From Streptomyces sp. L-9-10 (GTDB lineage Bacteria > Actinomycetota > Actinomycetes > Streptomycetales > Streptomycetaceae): DNA of 64,000 nt. Made by a program: the position numbers and the translations under genes. Below, one piece after another: positions 1 through 8,156 of the stretch. Each line of letters begins with the position of its first letter. The stretch's first letter is position 1. The notes under the pieces were generated by a model. The model searched no databases. It was not told the DNA's origin and worked only from the letters and a program-made list of their open reading frames with translations. The DNA lies in contig NZ_PHRF01000027.1 of the NCBI RefSeq assembly GCF_004151105.1, forward strand, positions 209,906-273,905. The letters are read 5' to 3'.

Positions 1-418
1 ACATGGCCTGCTTGGTCCCGTCGCTGCGCGTGGTGGTGGTCAGCAGATTCGCCTTGACACCGGCGCCTGCCTGCGGGGTTCCGGTGACGAGCGCGGGCGG
101 CCAGTCCGCCACGCAGTCGCCGGTGCACGTGGACTTCTTCGCCTTGTCCGCCTCGAAGAGGTAGAGCGTATGGCCCTTGCCGTTGACCAGGATCTTTCCG
201 AAGGGTCCGGTCTTGACGGATACCTTGCCCAGTTCCTCGGACGGGTTGACCGACGGGGAGCTCGTCACGGACGAGGACGGGGAGGTGGAGGCCGCCGCGA
301 AGTCCGCGGGCTCTTCCTTGGAGGCCGATCCGCTCCCGCTGTCGGAGCAACCGGCGACCACCCCGGCGCAGAGTGCGGCCGCGGCCAGCGCGGCTGCTGT
401 CCTGGTGTTGATCCTCAT
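1..418 (-). CDS. Secreted-repeat lipoprotein (COG4315 / PF03640 type), 3' part outside window
   Basis: Reading leftward from ATG at 416-418, the product begins MRINTRTAAALAAAA and has a lipobox VAGC at about residues 21-24, then a Ser/Thr/Pro-rich linker. After that comes a domain with GKILVNGKGHTLYLF, a Cys-containing CTGDCVADWPP segment and TTTTRSDGTKQ, which is the signature of the secreted-repeat lipoprotein family (function unknown, surface-anchored, sometimes linked to redox or haem-type roles). A strong GGAGGAG ribosome site lies just upstream at about 425-431. The gene runs off the left edge, so only about 139 residues are visible. Family call is confident; role is not known. Confidence 0.8.
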   Translation of the reverse strand, partial: MRINTRTAAALAAAALCAGVVAGCSDSGSGSASKEEPADFAAASTSPSSSVTSSPSVNPSEELGKVSVKTGPFGKILVNGKGHTLYLFEADKAKKSTCTGDCVADWPPALVTGTPQAGAGVKANLLTTTTRSDGTKQAM

Positions 419-618
419 ACAAGTCTCCTCCAGCTCAGGGCCGCCCCAGGGGCAGCGCAGCGCCCGCCCGATCGCGGTCGCAGCTCCCACTACACGACAG
501 GCTCCGAAAGCGGGCCACCGGACAGAGCCGTCCGGAGTACACGACCCCGGACCGGGCGTACGTACGGTCGGCGCAGGGCCCCCGGCAGGGGCCTTGCGGG
601 CCCTGGCCTGTGGCGGCC

Positions 619-647
619 TGGGCTCCTCCGTACGGGTGAGGTAGTGT
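619..647 (+). promoter_or_regulatory. Possible promoter for the riboswitch-GDT1 transcript
   Basis: A TAGTGT hexamer (642-647) sits 17 nt after a weak TGGGCT (619-624). It would start transcription near 654, right at the 5' edge of the riboswitch. Position fits well; the -35 match is poor. The preceding stretch 419-618 shows no convincing gene. Confidence 0.3.
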
Positions 648-656
648 GGGGTGCTG

Positions 657-754
657 CGAAGGGGAGTAGCCCCGCGAACCGGTCGTCGACACACTGGAAC
701 CCCCGGGTTCCCGGTGGCCGGGCCCACTGATCCGGTGGGCGGGCGAGACCTTCG
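657..754 (+). ncRNA. yybP-ykoY manganese riboswitch
   Basis: The leader carries the two diagnostic loops of the family: GGGGAGTAG (661-669) and GCGAGACCTT (743-752). They are closed by an outer helix CGAAGG (657-662) with CCTTCG (749-754). Between them are the CGTCGACA segment and two internal GC-rich helices. In characterised members (established knowledge) Mn2+ docks the two loops together and turns on Mn2+ export genes. The downstream gene is a GDT1/TMEM165-type transporter, a typical target. The expression platform between 755 and 876 is not obvious by eye. Confidence 0.9.
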
Positions 755-876
755 GTCAGGCATTGACGGTGTCCACGCTGTGTGGGCACCACCGTCGTGC
801 CGGGCCGAGTGTCCTCCTGGCTCCGTACGGGGCTTCGCGAAGATCCGGGCCCGGCCCTCAGAGAAAGCCACCCGGA

Positions 877-1461
877 ATGCATCTCGACCCCCTGGCGATC
901 GTCACCGCCTTCGGGCTGATCTTCCTTGCGGAGCTCCCCGACAAGACCATGTTCGCGTCCCTTGCCATGGGGACGCGCATGCGCCCGCTCTATGTATGGT
1001 TCGGCACCTCGACGGCGTTCCTCGTGCATGTCGCCATCGCCGTCGGCGCGGGCAGTCTGATCGGGCTCCTGCCCGGCTGGATCGTCAAGCTCGTCTCCGC
1101 CGCACTCTTCGCGTTCGGCGCCTTCATGCTGCTGCGCGGTGGAGGCGACGACGAGGACGAGGACGGCGAGACGAAGACCGTCACGGGCTTCTGGCCCGTC
1201 TACTCCACCGCCTTCATGGCCGTCTTCATCAGCGAGTGGGGCGACCTCACCCAGATCACCACCGCCAACCTCGCGGCCAGCAACGGCACTTGGTCCACCG
1301 CCATCGGTTCGGCCGCCGCGCTCATGTCCGTCTCCGCGCTGGCTCTGCTCGCCGGCCGGTTCATCGCCACGCGCGTCCCCCTCAAGACCGTCCAGCGCAT
1401 CGGCGGTCTGTGCATGCTCGGCCTCGCGATCTGGTCCGTGACCGAGATCTTCGTGGGCTGA
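877..1461 (+). CDS. TMEM165/GDT1 family (UPF0016) manganese/calcium exporter
   Basis: A 194-residue integral membrane protein with six predicted helices in two halves. Each half has the family's acidic motif: ELPDKT near residue 19 and EWGDLT near residue 120. These form the cation site in UPF0016 proteins, which export Mn2+ (bacterial MneA/Mnx types) or exchange Ca2+/Mn2+ for protons. An acidic loop (DDEDEDGET) joins the halves. ATG at 877 is chosen because the protein then starts MHLDPLAIVTAFG, directly with helix 1; an upstream in-frame extension to 763 is in leader RNA. It is controlled by the riboswitch before it and is followed by a strong bidirectional terminator. Confidence 0.88.
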   Translation: MHLDPLAIVTAFGLIFLAELPDKTMFASLAMGTRMRPLYVWFGTSTAFLVHVAIAVGAGSLIGLLPGWIVKLVSAALFAFGAFMLLRGGGDDEDEDGETKTVTGFWPVYSTAFMAVFISEWGDLTQITTANLAASNGTWSTAIGSAAALMSVSALALLAGRFIATRVPLKTVQRIGGLCMLGLAIWSVTEIFVG

Positions 1462-1494
1462 CGACCGGCCCGCTCCGGGCGGGCGGCGCATACG

Positions 1495-1538
1495 AAGAAG
1501 CCCTGCCCGCCGGTGGAGACCGGCGGGCAGGGCTTCTT
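1495..1538. terminator. Bidirectional rho-independent-type terminator
   Basis: A perfect 20-bp inverted repeat (AAGAAGCCCTGCCCGCCGGT, loop GGAG, then its complement) lies between the convergent GDT1 gene and the siderophore-binding protein gene. A-rich and T-rich ends let it work from both sides. Confidence 0.85.
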
Positions 1539-1540
1539 TC

Positions 1541-1600
1541 GGACAGGACGCTTCTCCGGACAGGACGCCTCTGCGGACAAGACGCTTCTGCGGACAGGAC
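1541..1600. repeat. 17-bp tandem repeat, three full copies plus a partial
   Basis: Units at 1541-1557, 1558-1574 and 1575-1591 read GGACARGACGCYTCTSC with two to four differences each. A fourth unit begins at 1592 and degenerates after 9-10 bases. The array fills the gap between the terminator and the stop codon of the binding-protein gene. Confidence 0.85.
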
Positions 1601-1608
1601 AGCGGCGC

Positions 1609-2670
1609 TCAGGCGGCCGGGGCCAGGTGCTTGTCGAGCACCGCGAGGACATCGCGGGCCGCCGCGGGCCCGGTGTTGAGATAGAAGACGTCGTCATCGA
1701 CCGGGACCGCCGTCCTGCCCGCGACGGCGGACAGGGTCGGCCAGAGCGGTGCCTTCGTCAGCGCGGACACCTTGGACGCGGGGCCCTGGACTCCGTAGAA
1801 CAGCCAGTCGGCATCGGCCCGGTCCAGCTGCTCGTTGCTGATGTTCTGGGAGGTCTTGTCGAACTGCTGGCTCTTGGGACGGCCGAGCCCGGCGTCCTCG
1901 GCGATGCTCCCGGTGAACGAGGGCACGCCGAAGACCCGCAGCCGGTCGCCGTTCAGCCGCAGGAAGGACACGGTCACCGGCTTGTCGAGGCGCTTGCCGA
2001 GCTTCTCGGCGTCGGCGTGGAAGTCGTCGAGGTACGTCCGCGCCTGCTCGGTCTTGCCGAGCCCGTCGGCGACGAGCAGGAAGTCCTGCTTCCAGTACAG
2101 CCCCGTGCCCTGGGTGGCGATGGTGGGCGCCAGCTCGGTCAGCGCGGTGTAGAGGGTCTTGGCGTTCTTGCCCGCGATGTTCATCAGGATCAGATCCGGC
2201 TTGATGTTCGCGATGGTCTCCAGGTTCGGGTCGACCCGCGAGCCCACGTCCACGACCTTCGCCAGTTGCCCGGCGTCCTTCGGGAAGTCGTCCTTCAGAT
2301 ACCCGGGTACGAGCTCCGCCCCGTCCCCGCGGGTCGAACCCGCCGGCACCGTACCGAGCGTGAGCAGCGCGTCGGCCTGCCCCGTGGAGATCACCACGAC
2401 CTTCTCCGGTGCGGCCTCAAGAGTGGTCTTGCCTTCGAAGTGGCTGACGGTGCGCGGGAATTGCCCGTCCGGTTTCCCGCTGCCCATGCCCTTGGGCACG
2501 GAGCGGGGCGCCGTGTGGGCCGACCCGGCCGGTGTGGCCGGCGCGGCGGACGTCGCGCCGTCGCCCGACGCGTCGGTCGAATTGGTGGAACAGCCGCTGA
2601 GCAGCAGGGCGCCGGCTACGGCTGCGCCACTGACGAGACGGGTGAGAGGGAGATCACGGAAGCGGTACAC
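1609..2670 (-). CDS. Iron-siderophore ABC transporter substrate-binding lipoprotein
   Basis: 353 residues. The signal peptide ends in a lipobox LLSGC (Cys about 27), followed by a Ser/Thr/Ala/Pro linker and a two-lobed BtuF/FepB-like (Peripla_BP_2) domain. Recognisable parts are EKVVVISTGQADALLTLG at the start of the first lobe, NIKPDLILMN, and DADWLFYGVQ in the second lobe. It should capture ferric siderophore outside the membrane and hand it to the two permeases encoded divergently at 2696-4941. Transcription is divergent across a 25-bp gap that is almost entirely an iron box, so iron repression of both sides is expected. The siderophore cannot be named from sequence. Confidence 0.9.
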   Translation of the reverse strand: MYRFRDLPLTRLVSGAAVAGALLLSGCSTNSTDASGDGATSAAPATPAGSAHTAPRSVPKGMGSGKPDGQFPRTVSHFEGKTTLEAAPEKVVVISTGQADALLTLGTVPAGSTRGDGAELVPGYLKDDFPKDAGQLAKVVDVGSRVDPNLETIANIKPDLILMNIAGKNAKTLYTALTELAPTIATQGTGLYWKQDFLLVADGLGKTEQARTYLDDFHADAEKLGKRLDKPVTVSFLRLNGDRLRVFGVPSFTGSIAEDAGLGRPKSQQFDKTSQNISNEQLDRADADWLFYGVQGPASKVSALTKAPLWPTLSAVAGRTAVPVDDDVFYLNTGPAAARDVLAVLDKHLAPAA

Positions 2671-2676
2671 GAGGCA

Positions 2677-2695
2677 TTAGCTTAGGCTTCCCTAA
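2677..2695. promoter_or_regulatory. Iron box (DmdR/IdeR-type operator)
   Basis: TTAGCTTAGGCTTCCCTAA matches 16 of 19 positions of the actinobacterial iron-box consensus TTAGGTTAGGCTAACCTAA (consensus from established knowledge). It fills the intergenic space between the divergent binding-protein and permease genes. Confidence 0.85.
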
Positions 2696-3880
2696 GTGCG
2701 GATGAGTAGGTATGACGGTCATGCGATGGATCACATATCCGGAGGTGCGGGTTCCGGAAAAGCGGGGTCCGTGCAAGCTGTTCCCGTGAAAGCGGAGCAG
2801 GCGGCCCCGGTCGACGACGAGCAGCGCCCCGACGGGCGGCGAACAGCCGGCCCGCCGAGCGCGCGCCGACGGGCCGGGGGGCTCCGGCGCGGAAAACACC
2901 TCGCCGCTCTGGTCGTCTGTCTCGCGCTCGTCGTCCTGCTCGTACTGATCAGCCTGGGCGTCGGCGCGCGGGGCATCCCCCTGGGGACCGTGGGGCGGGT
3001 GCTGCTCCATGACGACGGAAGCCCGGAGGCCATCATCGTCCGGCAGTTGAGGATGCCGCGTACCGCTCTCGCGGTGGTCGTCGGTGCCGCGCTGGCGCTG
3101 GCCGGGGTCGTGATGCAGGCCATCACCCGCAACCCGCTCGCCGAGCCGGGCATCGTAGGTGTCAACGCGGGCGCCTCCTTCGCGGTCGTGATCGCCATCG
3201 CCGCGTTCCATGTCACCGGCGTCTCCGGATACATCTGGTTCGCCTTCGCCGGAGCGGTCCTGGCCGCGCTGGTCGTCTACACCCTCACCTCGGGCGCCAC
3301 CCGTAGCCACCACCACACCCGGCTCGTCCTGGCGGGGGCGGCGCTGTCCGCGAGTCTCGGCGCCTGTACGGGCATCATCACCATGTTCAACACCACGGCC
3401 TTCGACTCCTACCGCTTCTGGGTGGTGGGGGCGCTGGAGAACCGGGGTACGGAAGCGCTCACCGCCGCGGCCCCCTTCGTCGTGGCCGGCACGCTGATCG
3501 CGCTGGCGCTCGGCCCGTCCCTGAACGCGCTCGCGCTGGGGGACGAGACCGGGGCGGCTCTCGGCCTCAGGGTCCCCTGGGTACGCGCGGCCGGTTTCCT
3601 CTCCATCATGCTGCTCTGCGGCGCGGCGACCGCCGCCGCGGGGCCGATCGCGTTCGTCGGTCTCGTCGTTCCGCATGTGCTGCGGCTGGTCCTCGGCCCC
3701 GACCTGCGTCCGCTGCTCCTCTTCGCGCTGCCCGGCGGCGCCATCCTGCTGCTCGTCAGTGATATCGCGGGACGGGTGATCGCCCCGCCGGGCGAGATCG
3801 AGGTCGGGATCGTCACCGCGTTCGTCGGGGCCCCCGCGCTGCTCTGGCTCGTCGTCAGGCGCAAGGAGGTCGCGGCGTGA
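2696..3880 (+). CDS. FecCD-family iron-siderophore ABC permease, first subunit
   Basis: About 394 residues: a basic, Pro/Arg-rich cytoplasmic N-terminus of some 65 residues, then eight to ten transmembrane helices with FecCD hallmarks LRMPRTALAVVVGAALALAG, QAITRNPLAEPGIVGVNAGA and GPIAFVGLVVPHVLR. It forms half of the membrane channel for ferric siderophore. The start is uncertain. GTG at 2696 directly abuts the iron box; ATGs at 2702 and 2726 and GTG at 2771 are alternatives, and none has a good ribosome site, so the longest frame is given. It overlaps the next permease by 4 bp (GTGA). Confidence 0.88.
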   Translation: MRMSRYDGHAMDHISGGAGSGKAGSVQAVPVKAEQAAPVDDEQRPDGRRTAGPPSARRRAGGLRRGKHLAALVVCLALVVLLVLISLGVGARGIPLGTVGRVLLHDDGSPEAIIVRQLRMPRTALAVVVGAALALAGVVMQAITRNPLAEPGIVGVNAGASFAVVIAIAAFHVTGVSGYIWFAFAGAVLAALVVYTLTSGATRSHHHTRLVLAGAALSASLGACTGIITMFNTTAFDSYRFWVVGALENRGTEALTAAAPFVVAGTLIALALGPSLNALALGDETGAALGLRVPWVRAAGFLSIMLLCGAATAAAGPIAFVGLVVPHVLRLVLGPDLRPLLLFALPGGAILLLVSDIAGRVIAPPGEIEVGIVTAFVGAPALLWLVVRRKEVAA

Positions 3881-4941
3881 ACACCCCGTACCGTCCCGCC
3901 GCCCCGACGCGCGTGCTGCGGCTTCCCGGCGCACTCACCCTGCGCTACTCGGGCCGTACCGCCGTCGTGGCGGCCGTTCTGCTGCTGGGGTGCGCGGTGG
4001 TGTGGGCGCTCAGCGTGTTCACCGGTACGTACCGGATCGACACGGGCCGGATCCTCGACGTACTCGCCGGCGGCGGATCGGGGACGGACCGGTTCATCAT
4101 CGTCGGCCAGCGGCTGCCGCGCGTCTGTGCCGCGCTGCTGGTGGGCGCGGCCCTCGGGCTGTCCGGGGCGCTGTTCCAGAGTCTGTCGCGCAACCCCCTC
4201 GGCAGCCCGGACGTCATCGGGTTCACCACCGGCTCCACCAGTGGCGCGCTCGTCGTCATCCTGGCCGGCGGGGGTACGGCCGGGCTCGGTGTCGGCGCGG
4301 GCTCGGTGCTCGGCGGGCTGGTGACGGCGGTGGTCGTGTACGCGTTCACCGCGTCACGCGGTGTCTCGGGCAACCGGCTGGTGCTCGCCGGTATCGCCGT
4401 GGGCGCGATGCTGGCGTCGGTCAACGACTTCCTCATCACCCGCGCCGATCTGGAGTCCGCGGAGAGCGCCAAGGCCTGGACGTTCGGCAGCCTCAACGCC
4501 GTCTCCTGGCCGCAGGTCACTCCGCTGGCGCTCGCGCTGCCCGTACTCGCCGTGGCGACCCTGGCCGTGGGCCGGCCGCTGCGGCTCATGGAGATGGGGG
4601 ACGACACGGCGGGCGCCCTCGGGGTGGACATCGCGCGCGTCCGGGCGCTCGGCCTGCTGCTGGGGATCGCCCTGGCGGGCGCGGCCATCGCCGTCGCCGG
4701 CCCGATCGGCTTCCTGGCGCTGGCGGCCCCTCAACTGGCCCGCAGAATCACCCGGGCCCCGGGCGCCCCGATCGGCTCGGCCATGCTCACGGGCGCGCTG
4801 ATCCTCGCCACCGCCGATCTGCTGGCCCAACGGCTCCTGTCCCCCTTCCAGATCCCGGTGGGGCTGGTCACCGGCGCCCTCGGCGGTCTCTATCTGCTGT
4901 GGCTGCTGTCCAGGGAGAAGAGGAACGCCCGGCCCCGGTGA
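3877..4941 (+). CDS. FecCD-family iron-siderophore ABC permease, second subunit
   Basis: 354 residues starting GTG inside a GTGA overlap with the first permease, which implies translational coupling. It has the same family signatures: GQRLPRVCAALLVGAALGLSG, QSLSRNPLGSPDVIGFTTG, a GDDTAGALGVD cytoplasmic loop that contacts the ATPase, and GPIGFLALAAPQLARR. With the first subunit it forms the heterodimeric channel. No ATPase gene follows; the strand continues with unrelated exported proteins, so the nucleotide-binding subunit must be encoded elsewhere. Confidence 0.9.
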   Translation: MNTPYRPAAPTRVLRLPGALTLRYSGRTAVVAAVLLLGCAVVWALSVFTGTYRIDTGRILDVLAGGGSGTDRFIIVGQRLPRVCAALLVGAALGLSGALFQSLSRNPLGSPDVIGFTTGSTSGALVVILAGGGTAGLGVGAGSVLGGLVTAVVVYAFTASRGVSGNRLVLAGIAVGAMLASVNDFLITRADLESAESAKAWTFGSLNAVSWPQVTPLALALPVLAVATLAVGRPLRLMEMGDDTAGALGVDIARVRALGLLLGIALAGAAIAVAGPIGFLALAAPQLARRITRAPGAPIGSAMLTGALILATADLLAQRLLSPFQIPVGLVTGALGGLYLLWLLSREKRNARPR

Positions 4942-5089
4942 CCCCGTATCCGACGGTCCGCCGCACAGGCGCCGGCGGGTCGGCCGCACTAGCGCCGACG
5001 GCCGGTCATTGACCGGCGGACGGAAGAGGTCACTCCCTCACGGCCGGGCCGCGCCATGTTGGACGCCACGCATTGTCTACGATGATCCT

Positions 5090-5572
5090 ATGAAGCGATG
5101 GTCGCCACGTGGCAGGACCCGGCCCACTGGGCCGCGGGTTCTTCTTCTGCTGCTGGTGACCGCGGTGATGACCGGTCTGCTGGCGATGCACGGGCTGTCG
5201 CCCGTTCCCACGGCGGAAGCGCACGCCGCGTCCGCTGCGGCCTCGTCCGCTCCGGCGTCCGCCATGGGCCCGGGATCGGCTTCCGCACCCGCGCCCTCCG
5301 TACCCGCGCCCTCCAGTCATGCCATGGCCGCCGGCGCGGTGGACGGGGACTGCGCGCATCAGGAGCACGGGGGCGGCGGGCATCTGGACCACGCGGATGC
5401 CACCTGCGCCGCCGCCGGGGTCGGTGCCGGCCCCGCGCTGCCGACCTCGCTCGCCGCCGCTCTGCCCTCCGGCCCGCTCGACGTGCCCGTCGCGCTTCGA
5501 CAGGCGCCCGGGACGGCGACGGGCGACCGGGCTCCTCCCTCGTTGAGCGAACTCCAACTCCTGCGTATATAG
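5090..5572 (+). CDS. DUF6153 family small exported/membrane protein
   Basis: Translation from ATG 5090 gives 160 residues: a basic start (MKRWSPRGRTRP), one hydrophobic segment (VLLLLLVTAVMTGLLAMHGL), an Ala/Ser/Pro-rich linker, and a short Cys/His-rich patch CAHQEHGGGGHLDHADATC that could bind a metal. The pattern (early helix, Pro/Ala linker, paired Cys) is that of DUF6153, often found next to DUF305 genes as here. An upstream in-frame ATG at 5009 would put 27 unusual residues before the membrane segment and is not preferred. Function unknown; a copper or other metal role is only inferred from the patch and neighbour. Confidence 0.65.
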   Translation: MKRWSPRGRTRPTGPRVLLLLLVTAVMTGLLAMHGLSPVPTAEAHAASAAASSAPASAMGPGSASAPAPSVPAPSSHAMAAGAVDGDCAHQEHGGGGHLDHADATCAAAGVGAGPALPTSLAAALPSGPLDVPVALRQAPGTATGDRAPPSLSELQLLRI

Positions 5573-5613
5573 GCGCCGCTCCCGCGGCCGTCGCCCGCTG
5601 CCGAGCCGATCAC

Positions 5614-5648
5614 GTCGATGCGCGTCGATTCATGTCGATCGCGTCGAT
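5614..5648 (+). repeat. Four helically phased GTCGAT direct repeats
   Basis: GTCGAT occurs at 5614, 5624, 5634 and 5643, i.e. spaced 10, 10 and 9 bp on one face of the helix, about 70 bp before the DUF305 start. Possible binding site for a multimeric regulator; the protein is unknown. Confidence 0.6.
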
Positions 5649-5719
5649 CGGTTCGCCGGGCCGGTGGCCGCCTCCGGTATGCCCTCGTCTCCCCCACCAC
5701 GCACAGGAGTCGTTCCACC

Positions 5720-6343
5720 ATGACCTCGTACCGTCACACGGCCCGTACGGCCGCCACCGCCGCGGCCGTGACCGCCGCCGCGCTCACCCTCGCCGCCTGC
5801 GGCGGGGACAACGGAAGCCCGTCCTCCAGCGCCTCGACGTCCGTGTCCGCCTCGGCTTCGGCGGCGGCGGGCTCGGCGCACAACACCGCGGACGTGTCCT
5901 TCGCGACGGACATGATCCCGCATCACCAGCAGGCGGTGGAGATGGCCGACCTCGCCGCCACCCGGGCCTCCTCGGCGGAGGTGAAGAAGCTCGCCGCCGA
6001 GATCAAGAAGGCCCAGGACCCGGAGATCAGGACCCTGTCCGGCTGGCTCACTTCCTGGGGCGCGCAGGTGCCCACACAGGGGAGCGCGGATCACTCGGCC
6101 GCGGGGCACTCGATGCCCGGGATGATGGCCGAGGGCGACATGTCCACGCTGGAGAAGGCGTCGGGCCCGGCGTTCGACACCGCGTTCCTGAAGCTGATGG
6201 TCAAGCATCACGAGGGCGCGGTCGAGATGGCCAGGACCGAGAAGTCGGCCGGGGCCGACCCGAGCGCCAAGGAGATGGCCGACGCCATCATCACGTCCCA
6301 GAGCGCCGAGATCACGCGGATGAACAACCTGCTCGACAAGTAG
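5720..6343 (+). CDS. DUF305 family lipoprotein
   Basis: 207 residues from ATG 5720, preceded by CAGGAG at a proper distance; the frame is open upstream but without a credible start. A lipoprotein signal peptide ends LAACGG (Cys about 30), followed by a Ser/Ala linker. Two DUF305 helical repeats carry the metal-ligand-like motifs FATDMIPHHQQAVEMADL and FLKLMVKHHEGAVEMA, with a Met/His stretch (HSMPGMMAEGDM) between. DUF305 is a ferritin-like four-helix fold often associated with copper. It sits 147 bp after DUF6153, probably functionally linked, and is closed by two strong hairpins. Confidence 0.85.
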   Translation: MTSYRHTARTAATAAAVTAAALTLAACGGDNGSPSSSASTSVSASASAAAGSAHNTADVSFATDMIPHHQQAVEMADLAATRASSAEVKKLAAEIKKAQDPEIRTLSGWLTSWGAQVPTQGSADHSAAGHSMPGMMAEGDMSTLEKASGPAFDTAFLKLMVKHHEGAVEMARTEKSAGADPSAKEMADAIITSQSAEITRMNNLLDK

Positions 6344-6345
6344 CA

Positions 6346-6402
6346 CCTGGGCCCCGGGGCCCAGGCGACCGGGGACCGCGCCGAACGCGCGGTCCCCGGT
6401 CG
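6346..6402. terminator. Tandem hairpin terminator
   Basis: Two adjoining perfect hairpins: the 20-bp palindrome CCTGGGCCCCGGGGCCCAGG (6346-6365) and a 16-bp stem CGACCGGGGACCGCGC with a 5-nt loop (6366-6402). They separate the convergent DUF305 and GNAT genes. No T tract, as usual for Streptomyces. Confidence 0.8.
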
Positions 6403-6477
6403 GCCGCGTGCGGCGCTCCACCCCGAGAGCACCGCTCCGTCAGGAGACCGCCGCTCCGTCGCGAAAGCGGTTCTCCG

Positions 6478-7083
6478 CTAAGAGAGCAGCGCTCCGCCAC
6501 TCCCCCTACGGTCCGCGACCGCGACCCCGACGGCCGGAATAGGGATCTCCAGTTCGGGCCGGTCCCACATCACGGCCGGCGGGTTCGCGGCGACGGTGCC
6601 GGTGCGACGGGCGCCCACACTGCGGTAGAAACCCTCGGCGGGCGGATGGGAGACGACACGGACGGCGTCGAGCCCGGCGCCACGCGCCTCGTCCGTCATG
6701 TGCTCGACGAGCCGGCGGCCGATACCGAGCCCCTGAGCCACGTCCGCGACGAACATCAGATCGAGCTCCGGCGGATCGAGGACGAGCGCGTAGAAACCGA
6801 GCAGCCGCTCATCGGTACGCGCGGCGTCGGCGTCGGCCTCGGCGTTGCCCGCGGCCTGTCCGGTCGCCACAGCTCCGGTCGCCACGGCCACGAAGACCCG
6901 GTGGGTCTCGATGTAGTCGGGGCCGACCCGGTACCCGGCGATCATCGGCGCGTACGGACCCTCGTAGGCGCGGGAGCCCCGGACGAGCCGGGTGAGCCGC
7001 CGGGCGTCCCGCGCGGTCGCCCGCCTGATCGAGACCGTCGCACCGGCCACCCCGTCACCCACACGCGTAACTCGCGAAACCAT
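6478..7083 (-). CDS. GNAT family N-acetyltransferase
   Basis: 201 residues. The GNAT fold is shown by the N-terminal VSIRRATARDARRLTRLV, a central beta strand LGFYALVLDPPELDLMFVADVAQG, and the acetyl-CoA loop GLGIGRRLVEHMTDEARGAGLDAVRV (Q/R-x-x-G-x-G/A), followed by EGFYRSVGARRTG and a closing NPPAVMWDRP strand. It would acetylate a small molecule, peptide or protein amine; the substrate is unknown. There is an Ala-rich insertion (about residues 70-85) in the middle of the fold. Transcribed alone, convergent with DUF305. Confidence 0.85.
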   Translation of the reverse strand: MVSRVTRVGDGVAGATVSIRRATARDARRLTRLVRGSRAYEGPYAPMIAGYRVGPDYIETHRVFVAVATGAVATGQAAGNAEADADAARTDERLLGFYALVLDPPELDLMFVADVAQGLGIGRRLVEHMTDEARGAGLDAVRVVSHPPAEGFYRSVGARRTGTVAANPPAVMWDRPELEIPIPAVGVAVADRRGSGGALLS

Positions 7084-7333
7084 GGGGTGAGTATTACACC
7101 CGCGTCACCGCCGAGGCGTGGCGCCCTATGCGCGAACCCCGGCGCCGGACAGGATGAGGGACGGGGCCGGTGCGCCGAACCGCCCCTGGGGTGCGTCGCG
7201 TATGCCAGAGGTCCAGACCGAGAGCCGTTTTCTTTCTTTGCCGGGCGGTTATTGGCATGGCCATGTGGAAGCTTCAGCATGGAACCGCACTACGCGCGTC
7301 ACCCCTTCCGGGCCACGCACTTCGGGAGACACC

Positions 7334-7987
7334 ATGGAAGCCCACGTCCCCACACAGTCCCGCCGCGCCTTACTGCGCTCCGGAGCCGGTCTCGGCGCCG
7401 CCGCGCTGGGACTCGCCACGATCTCCGCCTCCACCGCACGGGCCGCCGGCGAACGGCGTGCCCCGGGCGAGCGGAGCGCTCCCGGCGCCGGACCGCGCGC
7501 CTCCGACGCCTATCCGCCCACCCACTGGATCCCGGCCAGCGCCTCCAACTACACGGTGGCCGCCCGTCCGACCACGTATCAGGTCGACTTCGTCGTCATC
7601 CATGTGACGCAGGAGAGCTTCCCCGACGCGATGAAGATCTTCCAGGACCCGGCCAAGAAGGTCTCCGCGCACTACATGGTCGCCTCGGCCGACGGCTACA
7701 TCGGGCAGTTCGTACGGGAGAAGGATGTCGCCTGGCACGCGGGCAACTGGGACTACAACACCCGCAGCATCGGCATCGAGCACGAGGGCTGGGTGGACAG
7801 GCCGGAGTACTTCACGGACGCGATGTACGCGTCGTCCGCGGCGCTGACCGCCGCCGTCTGCGCCAGATACGGCATTCCCGGGACACGGGAACACATCATC
7901 GCCCACAGCGAGGTACCCGGCGCCACGCACACCGACCCGGGCCCGCTCTGGGACTGGGACCGGTACATCGCTCTGGTCAACGGCTGA
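7334..7987 (+). CDS. Tat-exported N-acetylmuramoyl-L-alanine amidase (Amidase_2/PGRP fold)
   Basis: 217 residues from ATG 7334 (GGGAG just upstream). A twin-arginine signal QSRRALLRSGAGLG precedes a short linker. The amidase_2 domain starts at VDFVVIHVTQES (first zinc His), then SAHYMVASADGYIGQFV, the DVAWHAGNW signature and IGIEHEGW, and ends with IIAHSEVPGATHTDPGPLWDWDRY holding the remaining ligands. It should cleave the amide between muramic acid and the peptide stem outside the membrane. The upstream frame to 7118 is non-coding in character. The 250-bp gap before it contains a T-rich spot (7231-7243) but no clear promoter. Confidence 0.88.
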   Translation: MEAHVPTQSRRALLRSGAGLGAAALGLATISASTARAAGERRAPGERSAPGAGPRASDAYPPTHWIPASASNYTVAARPTTYQVDFVVIHVTQESFPDAMKIFQDPAKKVSAHYMVASADGYIGQFVREKDVAWHAGNWDYNTRSIGIEHEGWVDRPEYFTDAMYASSAALTAAVCARYGIPGTREHIIAHSEVPGATHTDPGPLWDWDRYIALVNG

Positions 7988-8156
7988 CCCGTCCACGGTT
8001 CCACCACGCGCGCGGTCGGAGGCCGTTGCCGGCCGCGCCACCGAACACAACGAGCACACCGCCCCGTTCGGGTGAGGAATCCCGGCCGGTCTGGCGGTCG
8101 TCCCGTCCCACGTGCCATAAGGAGGAGCCAACGTCCCACAGGGGAAAGAGAACACC

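Noticed and set aside
5059..5083. Promoter TTGGAC/TACGAT before DUF6153
   Set aside because: Spacer is only 13 bp.
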